Shown here: positions 12,421 through 21,541 of the stretch, piece after piece
Layout: every line of letters starts with the position of its first letter
Numbering within the stretch: position 1 is the first letter of the stretch
Source of the DNA: Cherax quadricarinatus
Lineage: Eukaryota > Arthropoda > Malacostraca > Decapoda > Parastacidae
Assembly (NCBI RefSeq): GCF_038502225.1
Contig: NC_091390.1
Location: 10,142,687-10,206,686, forward strand
Length of the DNA: 64,000 nt
Direction: 5' to 3'
Notes under the pieces: generated by a model
What the model was told of the DNA's origin: nothing
Databases searched by the model: none
Seen by the model: only the letters and a program-made list of their open reading frames with translations
Translations under genes and position numbers: made by a program

Positions 12421-12940
12421 CCCTTGGAAGTCATTTGACTCCAAAATTCCAGTCAAGGATTTCCAGTCAATTTGACCAAAGTTAAAGTTTCCAGGAACTA
12501 TTACGTTATGGTGTCTTGTAGTCTTAGCAATTTCTTCATAAAATAGTTTTCCCTTGGTATCTAATCCAAGTTTGGAGGATCGTGCATCATACCCCTTCGA
12601 AAATTCAACCAAGACAGTGTGCCCTTTCAGTCTTTATACCAGTTTTATAGATCAGTTCAAGTATTCTCTGACATAGTGCCATCCCACCTTGATTCCCGTT
12701 ACTTCTGTCAACGTTCAACGACTGATAAAATGTGACATTTAACAGGCATCTTCTGATTCTTCATATTAAACCACGTCTTAGTTATGGCAACTACGTCAAT
12801 GGTATTTTCACTTCCAACTAATCGTGACTAGTCCATTTTGTTTCAAGAACTACAACCATATATATTTAGAAACCCCTATTATGTTCCTCCAATATCTCTC
12901 TTGCTCTCCTTGTCACCTAGTACAACTGGCTTTCCAGAGC
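12421..12940 (-). pseudogene. CR1-like LINE endonuclease fragment
   Basis: The minus strand reads SENTIDVVAITKTWFN near 12810, then, after stops and frame changes, LFYEEIAKTTRHHNVIV and NFNFGQIDWKSL near 12450-12540. These match the apurinic endonuclease of CR1 LINEs, where the usual forms are AITETWLN and GDFNY-IDW. The catalytic aspartate of GDFN is changed (GNFN). It is flanked on both sides by F6 termini, so it looks like a CR1 piece split by PLE debris. Confidence 0.7.
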
Positions 12941-13022
12941 GTGTTTTTGTAAATGGTCCAAATCGGACCGAAACGTCGTTATAAGCTCCTCTCTTCTATG
13001 TGCGGGTTATTCGTGTATTGTT
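12941..13022 (+). repeat. F6-type PLE terminus
   Basis: Second copy: GGTCC-loop-GGACC, GAAACGTC at 12970-12977, then the TGTGCGGGTTAT tail. Confidence 0.7.
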
Positions 13023-13147
13023 CCAGTCACGGTATTGTAACTTTTTTGTTTATTTTCTAGTATTCACCAATAGTAATAAAGTTGGTAGAATTACCGACAA
13101 TATGTAAAGTAAAAGGACACAAGTGCAACTAATGTGACACTTATTGT

Positions 13148-13182
13148 GGCAACGTTTCGCTCTCCAGGAGCTTTATCAAGCC
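13148..13182 (-). ncRNA. Hammerhead-like motif, F3 (U3/A8)
   Basis: On the minus strand: GGC, TTGATAA, extra A, stem II GCTC-loop-GAGC, GAAACGTT, GCC. Stem I is GGC/GCC. Core positions 3 and 8 are U and A. Confidence 0.6.
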
Positions 13183-13198
13183 ATGTATTGTTTGTAAT

Positions 13199-13233
13199 GG
13201 CTTGATAAAGCTCCTGGAGAGCGAAACGTTGCC
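13199..13233 (+). ncRNA. Hammerhead-like motif, F3 (U3/A8)
   Basis: Plus-strand partner of the motif at 13148-13182 with the same core, stem II and GGC/GCC stem I; AATAAA follows at once. Confidence 0.6.
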
Positions 13234-13290
13234 ACAATAAATGTCACATTAGTTGCACTTGTGTCCTTTTACTTTACATATTCACCAATA

Positions 13291-13600
13291 ACTAACTCAT
13301 TTTGCCTGTAACTCGCAATACAGCTATCGTGATGGTCTATTCTGCTTAATTTTATTGTAAACCATACCACGGGTGGGGTTAGAACTCGCGATCAGAGAGT
13401 CTCAAAACTTCAGACCGTCGCGATAGCCACGGTCCTTGTTTCACTGTTCTCTCACAGAAACTCATACCACTATTTCTAGTTTAAAGCCCTAACATCCCTA
13501 GCATATGTCATTTCTACCATAGAAGAGGTCCTAGTTTTCTCATTGTCTTCTCTCTTTTGCCCATCTCTATCCTTCTCACTTATAGTAGCTCCCTTTTCTT
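13291..13600. other. SINE-like scrap and unassigned sequence
   Basis: 13371-13440 reads, on the minus strand, as the same tRNA-like head seen at 22800-23023 (CTCTGATCGCGAGTTCTAACC). The rest up to 13600 shows no reading frame or repeat I recognise. Confidence 0.5.
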
Positions 13601-13685
13601 AGTGTGTGATTAGTTAATGGCTTCAGTTCGACCGAAACGTCGTCTAAGTTTCATTCTCCTATGTACGGGTTATTTGTGTATTGTT
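13601..13685 (+). repeat. F6-type PLE terminus, diverged
   Basis: Carries GAAACGTC at 13634-13641 and the TACGGGTTATTTGTG tail; the stem II hairpin is partly broken. Confidence 0.6.
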
Positions 13686-13754
13686 CAATCACGGTATTGT
13701 GCCATTTTATTCCATAGGTCCCAGTTGTTTATAAATGTTACTGCAATGTCCTCA

Positions 13755-13986
13755 CATGCCCCGTAGCTCAGTTACCAGACCACTCAGCTCATACATTAAG
13801 GTCCATTAGACACCTACTGTCCCTGTTGACCTAGCAATAAATAGGTACCCGGGTGTTAGCCAACTGATGTGGGTTGCATCCTGGGCACAAAACCTAGTTT
13901 GCCTGAAATGGTCTGCATGACAAGCGGCTGCCTATATAGTGTGACTGATGTCAATTATGATCTGTATACGTTGTGCATGTACTTGT
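13755..13986 (+). mobile_element. tRNA-derived SINE, left part (interrupted)
   Basis: Begins CCCCGTAGCTCAGTTACC (tRNA-like head) and contains the shared decapod-type SINE middle GGTACCCGGGTGTTAG...GTGGGTTGCATCCTGGG. It is interrupted after TGTACTTGT (13978-13986); that 9-mer recurs at 18889-18897, followed by AGACATAAACATTTA and an (ATT)n tail, which is the expected SINE 3' end. It is the outermost shell of the nested stack 13987-18888. Confidence 0.75.
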
Positions 13987-14059
13987 GGTATAAACCTTGG
14001 TAATAAATACCGACAAGTTGGTTAAGAAAGACACGTAAGCAAACACTAAGACATATTTA

Positions 14060-14099
14060 TTAGAAAACGTTTCGGTCCTGGGACCTTGATCACTTCTAA
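14060..14099 (-). ncRNA. Hammerhead-like motif, F4 (G3/C8)
   Basis: On the minus strand: TTAGAA, GTGATCA, extra A, stem II GGTCC-CA(G)-GGACC-like hairpin, GAAACGTT, TTCTAA. Stem I is six perfect pairs (TTAGAA/TTCTAA). Positions 3 and 8 are G and C instead of the canonical C and G, a base-pair swap. Confidence 0.65.
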
Positions 14100-14406
14100 C
14101 ATACAGAGGTAGAAAGACATTATATATATAGGCGGAGAGTGAGGTGTGACGCACGTGACCTGAGGAATGTCATAAGAACATAGGAATGGAGGAACACTGT
14201 AGAAGGCCTACTGGCCCATGCGAGGCAGGTCCTTATCAAAACAAACACATGATTTCATCGTCTACCCGTCCTCATCATAGGTAGAGGTTGTTTTGTGATG
14301 AATGGTTTGAAAAACCGACAAGTTGAAGATTGTAATAAAGTTGTTAGAATTACCGACAATATGTAAAGTAAAAGGACACAAGTGCAACTAATGTGACATT
14401 TATTGT

Positions 14407-14441
14407 GGCAACGTTTCGCTCTCCAGGAGCTTTATCAAGCC
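14407..14441 (-). ncRNA. Hammerhead-like motif, F3, in PLE inverted arm
   Basis: Same F3 core and stems as 18290-18324, on the opposite strand in the inverted copy of the PLE 3' end. Confidence 0.6.
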
Positions 14442-15259
14442 ATTACAAACAATACATGGACACAGAGGGTATATAAAGGCTCAGAGTGAGGTGAATACTA
14501 GTGAGGTACCATTTCGATGTTCACTAGTGGTAGTAGTAGTAGTAGTAGTAGTGGTAGTGACAAAAGTAATACAATATGGTAGAGCAATTAATTCGTACAT
14601 GAGTAAAAGGATATAAAAGCTATTACTTGGGTAACATAAAAATAGGTTGGACAAATATAAACTGGAATGAGGCAGCTTGTTTCAGTGTTCACTCTCTGTG
14701 CTTTGTGTAGTATAACAGGAGAGACTATGTGATGGCAGGGTTTACTGTTTTCAGGAGGATTCTTGCTAAGACTTCGGAGATGGTGAAGCTGCCGTTGTTT
14801 TGTTTAATTGTATTCGAAACAGCGATCAGTGCTGATTCAAGGCACTTGCGTGTGCGGAAATTAGTTTCTTTTATCACTAATTGGGCGTCTCTGAATTTCA
14901 TAAGATGATTGGTGGAATTTCGGTGTTGTACACAGGCGTTGTTTAAGTTGTCGTTCCTACATGCGTATATGTGTTCATTGAGGCGGGTGTCGAGGTTTCT
15001 TGCTGTTTCACCTACGTAGATCTTGTCACAGCCTCCACAGGGTATAGTGTAAACTCCTGCATTGACTGGTTCGTGGTGCTTGGGTTTTGTCCTGGTTAGA
15101 TCCTTTATTGAAGTGGTAGAAGCGATGGCGACTCTGGTGTTAGCTTGTGAAAGTACTTTTGAGACGTTTAGTGCAACCTGGCTGTTGGGAAGAATTATAA
15201 CTTTGTTGGGAGCGGTGTTGATGCGTGGAGAATTGATGATCTGAAGAGCTCTTTTCTTG

Positions 15260-15780
15260 CAGTCTCTCCAACTCCAAGCACCCCTTCTCTCCAGCTACCC
15301 AAGCTTACTTAACTGAATGTGCCGAAGAACTTTCTAACATCGCTAAGGAAACCTTTGAAACTGCAAGGAATATGAGGGCCAATCTTCAGATTGACCAACA
15401 CACTGCTGAGCATATTCTCAGCAGTCACCACAGCTAACCTCCAACAGAAGATCAAACTCAATCGCAAACTTCAATACCTCTGCACTAACAGTCGATGGAA
15501 GGAAATGGGACGCGAATCCCTGATAAACAACTTATCGTCACGCACCTTAACCGACTACGAGAAACAAGCACTGAGTCTGGGACTCAAATTTACCACCAAC
15601 ATACGCAAACCTAACTATCAACTCAATCTTGTTACCAGGAACCATAGACACAGTGACAGCAACTTCCAGGAGGGTTATATACAGGGCCTTCTCACTGCAG
15701 CTTTATGTGAACCTTCTTCTTCTAATCTTCCTAGAAGATACATCACTGCCCTTAAGGACCTCGCCAACGACCCCAACATC
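15260..15780 (+). pseudogene. PLE N-terminal domain (upstream half of split ORF)
   Basis: The reading starts as AYLTECAEELSNIAKETFE, shifts frame near 15415, and continues (KIKLNRKLQYLC, then LSSRTLTDYEKQALSLGLKF) to DLANDPNI at 15780. The LS...LT..E...L..GLKF block is the conserved segment upstream of the RT in Penelope-like proteins. At 15781 an F2 insert interrupts; the downstream half resumes at 16375 as IIVTTADKGGGVVIL, which joins naturally. One frameshift plus the insertion inactivate it. Confidence 0.85.
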
Positions 15781-15880
15781 TCCACGACTATGGTGCTGTT
15801 CGCACCTACTCCTAGGTTGAGGGACTGATTACCTCATCTTCTGTACATAGTTCTACTGTCTTCAAGTTATGTCCTGGAAT

Positions 15881-15919
15881 TTGTATTGATAAAGCCACTG
15901 GATGGCGAAACGTCTACAA
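15881..15919 (+). ncRNA. Hammerhead-like motif, F2 (U3/A8), unit 1
   Basis: TTGTA (15881-15885), TTGATAA core, extra A, stem II GCCA-loop-TGGC, GAAACGTC (15907-15914), TACAA (15915-15919). Stem I is five pairs, TTGTA/TACAA. Predicted cleavage follows C15914 of the GUC triplet. Stem III would form only between two copies through the self-complementary ACGU. Confidence 0.65.
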
Positions 15920-16157
15920 TAAAGATACCCAGATGTTGCACATGTGTCTTACTCTCATCTTGTCGGTATTATATACCTTTCGTACACAACTTGTCAGACA
16001 CTGCAACATCATGGAATCTTAATTCTAAGGACATGTACATAACCTTCACAACTACGACTACTACTACAACTAACCCATCTCTTTGGGAAGGACCTACTTC
16101 CACTGGGGAATCCCGCCCACCAGTGAATTTGCCCTCGTCTGTTTCACCTGACGTTAC

Positions 16158-16164
16158 TATATAA
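16158..16164 (+). promoter_or_regulatory. TATA-like box of the F2 unit
   Basis: TATATAA. The same box lies at the same relative place in the F2 copy at 62265-62271, and other families keep a TATATA element 30-260 bp from their ribozyme motif. Consistent with an internal RNA polymerase II promoter. Confidence 0.45.
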
Positions 16165-16295
16165 GCGCCAGGATTCTTTCTTCTGCTTCAGAATCTCCAC
16201 GACTATGGTGCTGTTCGCACCTACTCCTAGGTTGAGGGACTGATTACCTCATCTTCTGTACATAGTTCTACTGTCTTCAAGTTATGTCCTGGAAT

Positions 16296-16334
16296 TTGTA
16301 TTGATAAAGCCACTGGATGGCGAAACGTCTACAA
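16296..16334 (+). ncRNA. Hammerhead-like motif, F2 (U3/A8), unit 2
   Basis: Identical to the motif at 15881-15919; GAAACGTC at 16322-16329, predicted cleavage after C16329, exactly 415 nt from the first site. Confidence 0.65.
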
Positions 16335-16374
16335 TAAAGATACCCAGATGTTGCACATGTGTCTTACTCTCATC

Positions 16375-18021
16375 ATCATTATCGTCACCACCGCCGACAA
16401 AGGAGGTGGAGTCGTCATACTCAACACCAGTGACTACAACACTAAAATGATGGACCTTTTGAATGATCAATCTACATACGAACCCATCAGCACTCAACAG
16501 TGGGAGACGCTCACCAAAGACTTTCTATACAAAACCAGACAAATACTCAAACGCACTAGAGAAGGGAAGAAACTTCTGTACTTGTTACCAAGCAACCCTA
16601 AACCAGCACACATGTATGGTTTACCCAAGACCCATAAACACAATATTCCTCTCAGACCAATCACGTCAGGAATAGGCAGTGCTCCACACAAACTAGCCGG
16701 AGTTCTTGCCAAACATCTTTCCTGCCTTCTGGGGACCATCAGCCCCGCTCATCTTAAACACTCAGGCGACCTTCTCAACCGCATCCGTAACCTCTCCATC
16801 CGTAACAAGAAACTAAGCAGTTTGGATGTGACTTCCCTCTTCACAAAAGTACCTACCAAAAAAGCCATCGAGGTTCTACGACGTAAAGTCAACCAGGACC
16901 TTAATCTTCCTTTACCTCCCGGAGATTTTGTTGACTTGATTGAACTCTGTGTTAACTTCAACTGTTTTTCCTTCAATAACAAGCTCTACAAACAAACCTA
17001 CGGCATGGGAATGGGGTCCCCAATAAGTGCCGTCCTAGCCTACTTATACATGGAACACCTAGAGTCCGAACACTTCGCCAACATCATCCCTTCAAGCGTC
17101 ACTTGGTTACGTTACGTGGACGATGTCCTCGTAATAACTCCAAAACGTTTTGATGTACGGGATCTTCAGGCAAGGCTCAACGCAGTTGAACCAGCGATTC
17201 AGTTTACACTAGAAGAAGAGTCCAATGACAAGCTACCTTTCCTCGACGTCCTCATTCACAAAGTAGACAACAACCTAAGATTTCAAGTTTATCGGAAACC
17301 CACCAATAAAAATGATCTCACACACTTCTATTCCAGTCAAGATACCAAGACCAAAAGAGGCATCATCATCGGGTTTTTCCTAAGAGCATACCGAATTTGT
17401 AGTCCTGAGTTTCTTGACGAGGAATGTACTTACATTCACCAAACATTCACTGAGTTACAATTTCCTTCTTTTTTCATCAAAGACTGCAAGAAAAGAGCTC
17501 TTCAGATCATCAATTCTCCACGCATCAACACCGCTCCCAACAAAGTTATAATTCTTCCCAACAGCCAGGTTGCACTAAACGTCTCAAAAGTACTTTCACA
17601 AGCTAACACCAGAGTCGCCATCGCTTCTACCACTTCAATAAAGGATCTAACCAGGACAAAACCCAAGCACCACGAACCAGTCAATGCAGGAGTTTACACT
17701 ATACCCTGTGGAGGCTGTGACAAGATCTACGTAGGTGAAACAGCAAGAAACCTCGACACCCGCCTCAATGAACACATATACGCATGTAGGAACGACAACT
17801 TAAACAACGCCTGTGTACAACACCGAAATTCCACCAATCATCTTATGAAATTCAGAGACGCCCAATTAGTGATAAAAGAAACTAATTTCCGCACACGCAA
17901 GTGCCTTGAATCAGCACTGATCGCTGTTTCGAATACAATTAAACAAAACAACGGCAGCTTCACCATCTCCGAAGTCTTAGCAAGAATCCTCCTGAAAACA
18001 GTAAACCCTGCCATCACATAG
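16375..18021 (+). CDS. Penelope-like RT with GIY-YIG endonuclease (downstream half)
   Basis: About 549 codons, open throughout. In order: TADKGGGVVIL near 16390 (the PADKG block of PLE RTs), GLPKTHKHNIPLRPI, the fingers-palm segment LDVTSLFTKVP at about 16824, GMGMGSPISAVLAYLYMEHL at about 17000, catalytic WLRYVDDVLVI at about 17104, LPFLDVLIH at about 17235, then the nuclease: YTIPCGGCDKIYVGETAR with the paired cysteines and GIY-YIG core at 17695-17750 and RLNEH. Ends KTVNPAIT, stop at 18019. PLEs use this fusion for target-primed integration. The upstream Met and about 20 codons come from the F2 insert, so this is only the 3' part of the gene. Confidence 0.93.
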   Translation: MIIVTTADKGGGVVILNTSDYNTKMMDLLNDQSTYEPISTQQWETLTKDFLYKTRQILKRTREGKKLLYLLPSNPKPAHMYGLPKTHKHNIPLRPITSGIGSAPHKLAGVLAKHLSCLLGTISPAHLKHSGDLLNRIRNLSIRNKKLSSLDVTSLFTKVPTKKAIEVLRRKVNQDLNLPLPPGDFVDLIELCVNFNCFSFNNKLYKQTYGMGMGSPISAVLAYLYMEHLESEHFANIIPSSVTWLRYVDDVLVITPKRFDVRDLQARLNAVEPAIQFTLEEESNDKLPFLDVLIHKVDNNLRFQVYRKPTNKNDLTHFYSSQDTKTKRGIIIGFFLRAYRICSPEFLDEECTYIHQTFTELQFPSFFIKDCKKRALQIINSPRINTAPNKVIILPNSQVALNVSKVLSQANTRVAIASTTSIKDLTRTKPKHHEPVNAGVYTIPCGGCDKIYVGETARNLDTRLNEHIYACRNDNLNNACVQHRNSTNHLMKFRDAQLVIKETNFRTRKCLESALIAVSNTIKQNNGSFTISEVLARILLKTVNPAIT

Positions 18022-18167
18022 TCTCTCCTGTTATACTACACAAAGCACAGAGAGTGAACACTGAAACAACCTGCCTCATTCCAGTTTATATTTGTCCAAC
18101 CTATTTTTACGTTACCTTTTACTCATGTACGAATTAATTGCTCTACCATATTGTATTACTTTTGTCA

Positions 18168-18201
<34 letters not shown>

Positions 18202-18289
18202 CACTAGTGAACATCGAAATGGTACCTCACTAGTATTCACCTCACTCTGAGCCTTTATATACCCTCTGTGTCCATGTATTGTTTGTAAT

Positions 18290-18324
18290 GGCTTGATAAA
18301 GCTCCTGGAGAGCGAAACGTTGCC
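18290..18324 (+). ncRNA. Hammerhead-like motif, F3, PLE 3' end
   Basis: GGC, TTGATAA, A, GCTC-loop-GAGC, GAAACGTT, GCC, then ACAATAAA. It sits about 35 nt after a TATATA box in the 3' terminal region of the PLE, tying this ribozyme family to a coding element. Confidence 0.65.
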
Positions 18325-18415
18325 ACAATAAATGTCACATTAGTTGCACTTGTGTCCTTTTACTTTACAAGTTGAAGATTGAGACACTTATGCAGCATAT
18401 GGGAATCTTTATTCA

Positions 18416-18450
18416 GGAAACGTTTCGCCACACAGTGGCTTCATCAGTCC
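18416..18450 (-). ncRNA. Hammerhead-like motif, F1 (canonical core)
   Basis: On the minus strand: GGA, CTGATGA, A, GCCAC-TGT-GTGGC, GAAACGTT, TCC. The core matches the hammerhead consensus exactly apart from one extra A before stem II. Confidence 0.68.
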
Positions 18451-18804
18451 AATACAAAGAGGAAGGCGTAAGGAGAGGAGGAGAATGAGGTAATTAGTCC
18501 CTCAACCTGGAGTCGATGTGTTCAGTCCATCAATCTTGTAGAATGTACAGCATAGGGCCGTAGACGTGGCTTATATACTGTAGTGAGGTGACGTGAAGCA
18601 GATGGAGGCGGGGTCATAGTGGTACCATCCACTAGTCGAAGTAGGTCTTCGTCCAAAGGTTGTTTTGATAAGGACCTGCCTCGCATGGGCCTGTAGGCCT
18701 TCTACAGTGTTCCTCCATTCTTATGTACTTATGACATTCCTCAGGTCACGTGCGTCACATCTCACTCTCCGCCTATATATATAATGTCTTTCTACCTCTG
18801 TATG

Positions 18805-18844
18805 TTAGAAGTGATCAAGGTCCCAGGACCGAAACGTTTTCTAA
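18805..18844 (+). ncRNA. Hammerhead-like motif, F4 (G3/C8)
   Basis: TTAGAA, GTGATCA, A, GGTCC-CA-GGACC type hairpin, GAAACGTT, TTCTAA, then ATAAAT. Plus-strand partner of 14060-14099. Confidence 0.65.
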
Positions 18845-18907
18845 TAAATATGTCCTAGTGTTTGCTTACGTGTCTTTCTAAACCAACTTGTACTTGTAGA
18901 CATAAAC

Positions 18908-18951
<44 letters not shown>
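18908..18951. repeat. (ATT)n microsatellite, SINE tail
   Basis: About 15 ATT repeats following AGACATAAACATTTA, the 3' tail of the SINE that begins at 13755. Confidence 0.85.
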
Positions 18952-19322
18952 GTGTTTGTCCAGCTAGCAATTAATACCATTTGCCCTGCACAACCATTCA
19001 TTTCTAACTCCTCTCAGCAAAATGCTATATATGACAGTATGCCCTCCCTTCTTCCTAATTATTGCTGTTGCTGACATATACCTGCTAATTAGGTCCTCAT
19101 CACTACGTCTATCAACAATATCCTGACGGCTAACAATATCCTGCATCTCATCCACAGGAAAACATAACTTCTGCATCCTCTTCCTATCTCTAAATAAAGT
19201 CCTATCCTTATACTTAACCTGACTGTACCTGACTATAGCAATATTCTTTGTAGATGAATGGTTCAGAGAACCGACATGTTGATAAATTAGACACATGTGC
19301 AACTCTTGGGTATCTTTAATGA

Positions 19323-19357
19323 GGAAACGTTTCGCCATACAGTGGCTTCATCAGTCC
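19323..19357 (-). ncRNA. Hammerhead-like motif, F1
   Basis: Canonical CTGATGA and GAAAC; stem I GGA/TCC; stem II has one mismatch (GCCAC-TGT-ATGGC). Confidence 0.6.
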
Positions 19358-19435
19358 ATACATAGGAGAAACTTGAAGAACAGGAGGGACTGATTACCTC
19401 ATTCTCCTCCTGTTCTTCAAGTTTCTCCTATGTAT

Positions 19436-19470
19436 GGACTGATGAAGCCACTGTGTGGCGAAACGTTTCC
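19436..19470 (+). ncRNA. Hammerhead-like motif, F1
   Basis: GGA, CTGATGA, A, GCCAC-TGT-GTGGC, GAAACGTT, TCC; ATTAAAG follows. Confidence 0.68.
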
Positions 19471-20062
19471 TCATTAAAGATACCCAAGAGTTGCACATGT
19501 GTCTAATTTATCAACAATATTCTTACTGTCTTTGGCGGTGTTCGTCGTGACGTTCTCGATCATCCTCGTTGGGATGTCCCGGATATTCGATTTACATTTC
19601 CTTGATTACACAGAACAAAGAATTACTGGGGTCACAGGAATCTCCTGGACCTTATCTTCAACTTCATCTCATCCAGGTAGCATCCAATCGTATGTCCGAT
19701 CACTGACGCGGCTGTTCTCGACGACGTTGTTCCGAGGATAATCCTTGTACATACTTTTCATCCACTGAATCTCTCTTTTAACTTCCATTAACTCAGCTTT
19801 AAGCTGGAAATGGTCGAGGGAAGCCATCATCACAGTCTCAGTAAGCTATGAACTAAGATTATTACTATAATAAAAAAGCGCTAAACCTACAAGGGTCATA
19901 CAACGCTGCAGGGCAGGGAAAGGTGCAGGGGTATTGGGTAACAAGAGGGAGAGGAATTATCATTGGGTCATGGTGTGCAGTGGGGCAGGGGATAGTGCAG
20001 GGGTAGAGGGTAGCAAGAGATTGAGGTAGAAAGGACTGAGGGGAGTGCTAGAGGCATCATTA

Positions 20063-20930
20063 TCAAAGTTTGTGTAGTAAATCAGTTGCTGTCAAAAAGT
20101 CAATGAGAGAGTCTGGATTAAAGGAGGGTCCATCAGCATGAAGGGAAGGTAAAGAAAGAGAAGCAGAGCAGAGAGGAAGTTGGAGGTAAATTCTGCGTGC
20201 TCGTTGATAGTGGACAGTCCAACAGAATGTGGCTAACAGAAACTGGAACCTGACAATTCTCAGAGGAACAGGGCGCCTCTCCATGAGATACCCGTGAGTA
20301 AGACGAGTATGGCCATTGCGAAAACAGGAGACAGTAGTCTCCCAACCTCGACACTGAAGACAAGAAGACGGCCAGTAATCTATACTCGGTTTAATAGAAT
20401 GAAGTTTGTTATGGGGCAGATCAGACCAACGTTGTTGCCAACGGGTGCAAAGGTGGGTAGCAATTACAGCAAAATAGTTCGTGAATGGAACACCTCTATA
20501 TGAAACTGGGAGGTCATGTGCTGCTGACCGCGCAACAGTGTCTGCCTGTTCATTGCCCTGTACGTCACCATGACCAGGGATCCAACAAAAAACAATATCT
20601 TCGTGTTTCTAGAGATACAGCATAACCAAAGATGGATACGGAGAACCAGGGGATGAGGTGTATATTTTCTTGTAGCCTGTAAAACACTAAAGAAGTCTGA
20701 AACTACCACACATGGTGACACAGACATAGATGCAATATGTATAAGTGCTACGAGAATGGCATACAATTCAGTCATAAAAATGCAAGCAGAGATAGTAAAT
20801 GCCCTCGCATGATGCTGTTCGGAAATACTGCTGCGAATCCGACGCCATCAGTTGGAACCATCAGTTTACACTGTGATGGCATGAGAATGAGATTGAAAGT
20901 GGTTAAGAAAAAGAGAGTAAGAAGCCACCG
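20063..20930 (-). pseudogene. I-LINE RNase H domain and C-terminus
   Basis: VGFAAVFPN at about 20840, TELYAILVALIHIASMS at 20720-20775, VVSDFFSVLQATRKYTPHP, then in another frame GHGDVQGNEQADTVARSAA at about 20525-20585 (the GH.G..GNE.AD motif of LINE RNase H), and the tail SCFRNGHTRLTHGYLMERR near 20280-20340. Ends ATDLLHKL at 20063. The second catalytic aspartate region is VVSD. Several frameshifts. Confidence 0.8.
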
Positions 20931-21541
20931 TAAGCAGTTGGGCTTTTGCGCATGGCAGTGGAAAGAACAGTCATAAACTGTTGGAACTTCCCAGGGGGGT
21001 AGGGAAAAGTGAGATGCTACATGAACATAGAAAGGTGATAACTGAAGAGAAGACACGAGCGAATGTAGGTAAAGAGAAAAGGGACGGAGTAAACAGAGGC
21101 GACGAACAAATAAAGAACGTCTACTAACATCAGTGACTCTCCTATATATGGAAGGATTGCGGAGGTCATGAGAGCAAACAAAATAGTGAAGGCAATGAGC
21201 ATCACGGTGATCAGTCAAGGATGGAATACTAGCCTCTGCATAGAGGCTCTCAACCAGTGAAGAGCAAGAGCACCAAGGCATAAACATAATCTCAGGTGAT
21301 GGATGGGATTAAGGCTAGAGAGAGTTGCAGGAGAGGCCGCTGAATACATCTGGTCGCCATAATCGAGTTTCGATAAAATTTGGGCTGAATATAGTCGAAG
21401 GAGAGTTCTACGATCAGCCCCCCATGAAAGATGAGCGAGGGTTTTAAAGAGGTTCAGCCGGCTAAGACAAGCTACCTTCAGAGAGGTGATGTGAGGTTTC
21501 CAGGATAACCTACAGTCAAACAAAAGGCCGAAAAAACTGAC

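Larger units (their letters stand above)
13073..13278. mobile_element. F3 fold-back insertion with 12-bp TSD
   Basis: A minus arm (to ~13182) and a plus arm (from ~13199) of the same PLE terminus (F3) meet head to head. The flanks are 12-bp direct repeats TATTCACCAATA at 13061-13072 and 13279-13290, a target-site duplication (TSD). The left arm carries the extra terminal hairpin sequence (ATTACCGACAAT); the right arm stops at CTTTAC. Both arms hold a hammerhead-like core. Confidence 0.88.
15781..16374 (+). mobile_element. F2 tandem (1.4-unit) insert in the PLE ORF, retrozyme-like
   Basis: A 415-bp unit is present once fully (15781-16195) and once partly (16196-16374, 179 bp), so the two ends are direct repeats. 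Each copy has one hammerhead-like motif, 415 nt apart. The unit has a TATATAA box (16158-16164) about 170 nt before the second cleavage site, and AATAAA just after each motif. It has no coding capacity. A cleaved RNA between the two sites would be a 415-nt monomer, the form expected for a circular retrozyme intermediate. The target-site duplication is not clear (at most ATC). Confidence 0.8.
14333..18368 (+). mobile_element. Penelope-like element, near full length, with inverted arm
   Basis: 4.04 kb inserted in F1 with the 13-bp TSD AAGTTGAAGATTG (14320-14332 and 18369-18381). Left part 14333-15245 is an inverted, near-identical copy of the element's 3' end (about 17500-18368). The plus-strand element then runs 15246-18368: N-terminal domain, RT, GIY-YIG, 3' UTR with a trinucleotide tract (18172-18201), TATATA box, F3 hammerhead-like motif and AATAAA. 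The high identity of the arms implies a young insertion. The reading frame was later split at 15781 by an F2 insert. Confidence 0.9.
14296..18656. mobile_element. F1 insertion, split by a PLE
   Basis: F1 sequence at 14296-14332 (TGATGAATGG... terminal hairpin, minus) and 18369-18656 (minus) flanked by an 11-bp TSD AGGTTGTTTTG at 14285-14295 and 18657-18667. It lies inside F4 and was itself hit by the PLE at 14333. Confidence 0.82.
13987..18888. mobile_element. F4 fold-back insertion, split by inner insertions
   Basis: The F4 left arm (13987-14284, minus) and right arm (18668-18888, plus) are inverted copies with the hammerhead-like motif near the outer ends, inserted in the SINE with the 9-bp TSD TGTACTTGT. 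The part between 14296 and 18656 is a later insertion. F4 has a TATATATATA box in both arms (about 14122-14131 and 18773-18782), and its left end carries the TTGTCGGTATTTATTACC terminal hairpin on the minus strand. Confidence 0.8.
19249..19514. mobile_element. F1 fold-back insertion with 10-bp TSD
   Basis: Almost perfect palindrome of about 240 bp, minus arm then plus arm, each with an F1 motif. TSD CAATATTCTT at 19239-19248 and 19515-19524. The left end carries the terminal hairpin GGTTC-loop-GAACC. Confidence 0.92.
18964..19838 (-). pseudogene. Unrecognised ORF, decayed and split by an F1 insert
   Basis: The minus strand begins MMASLDHFQLKAELMEVKRE near 19835 and, past two stops (about 19677 and 19604), reads RDIPTRMIENVTTNTAKDS, then crosses the F1 insertion and continues KNIAIVRYSQVKYKDRTLFR to a stop at 18964 after NEWLCRANGINC. 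Removing the insert and one TSD copy restores a continuous frame over the junction. The composition is charged and the start may be helical. I do not recognise the family; a domesticated viral or transposon gene or a host exon are all possible. Confidence 0.45.

Noticed and set aside
15062..15244. 60-codon frame, also found at 17502-17684 on the minus strand
   Set aside because: An antisense shadow of the PLE gene, present twice because the PLE 3' end is inverted and duplicated.
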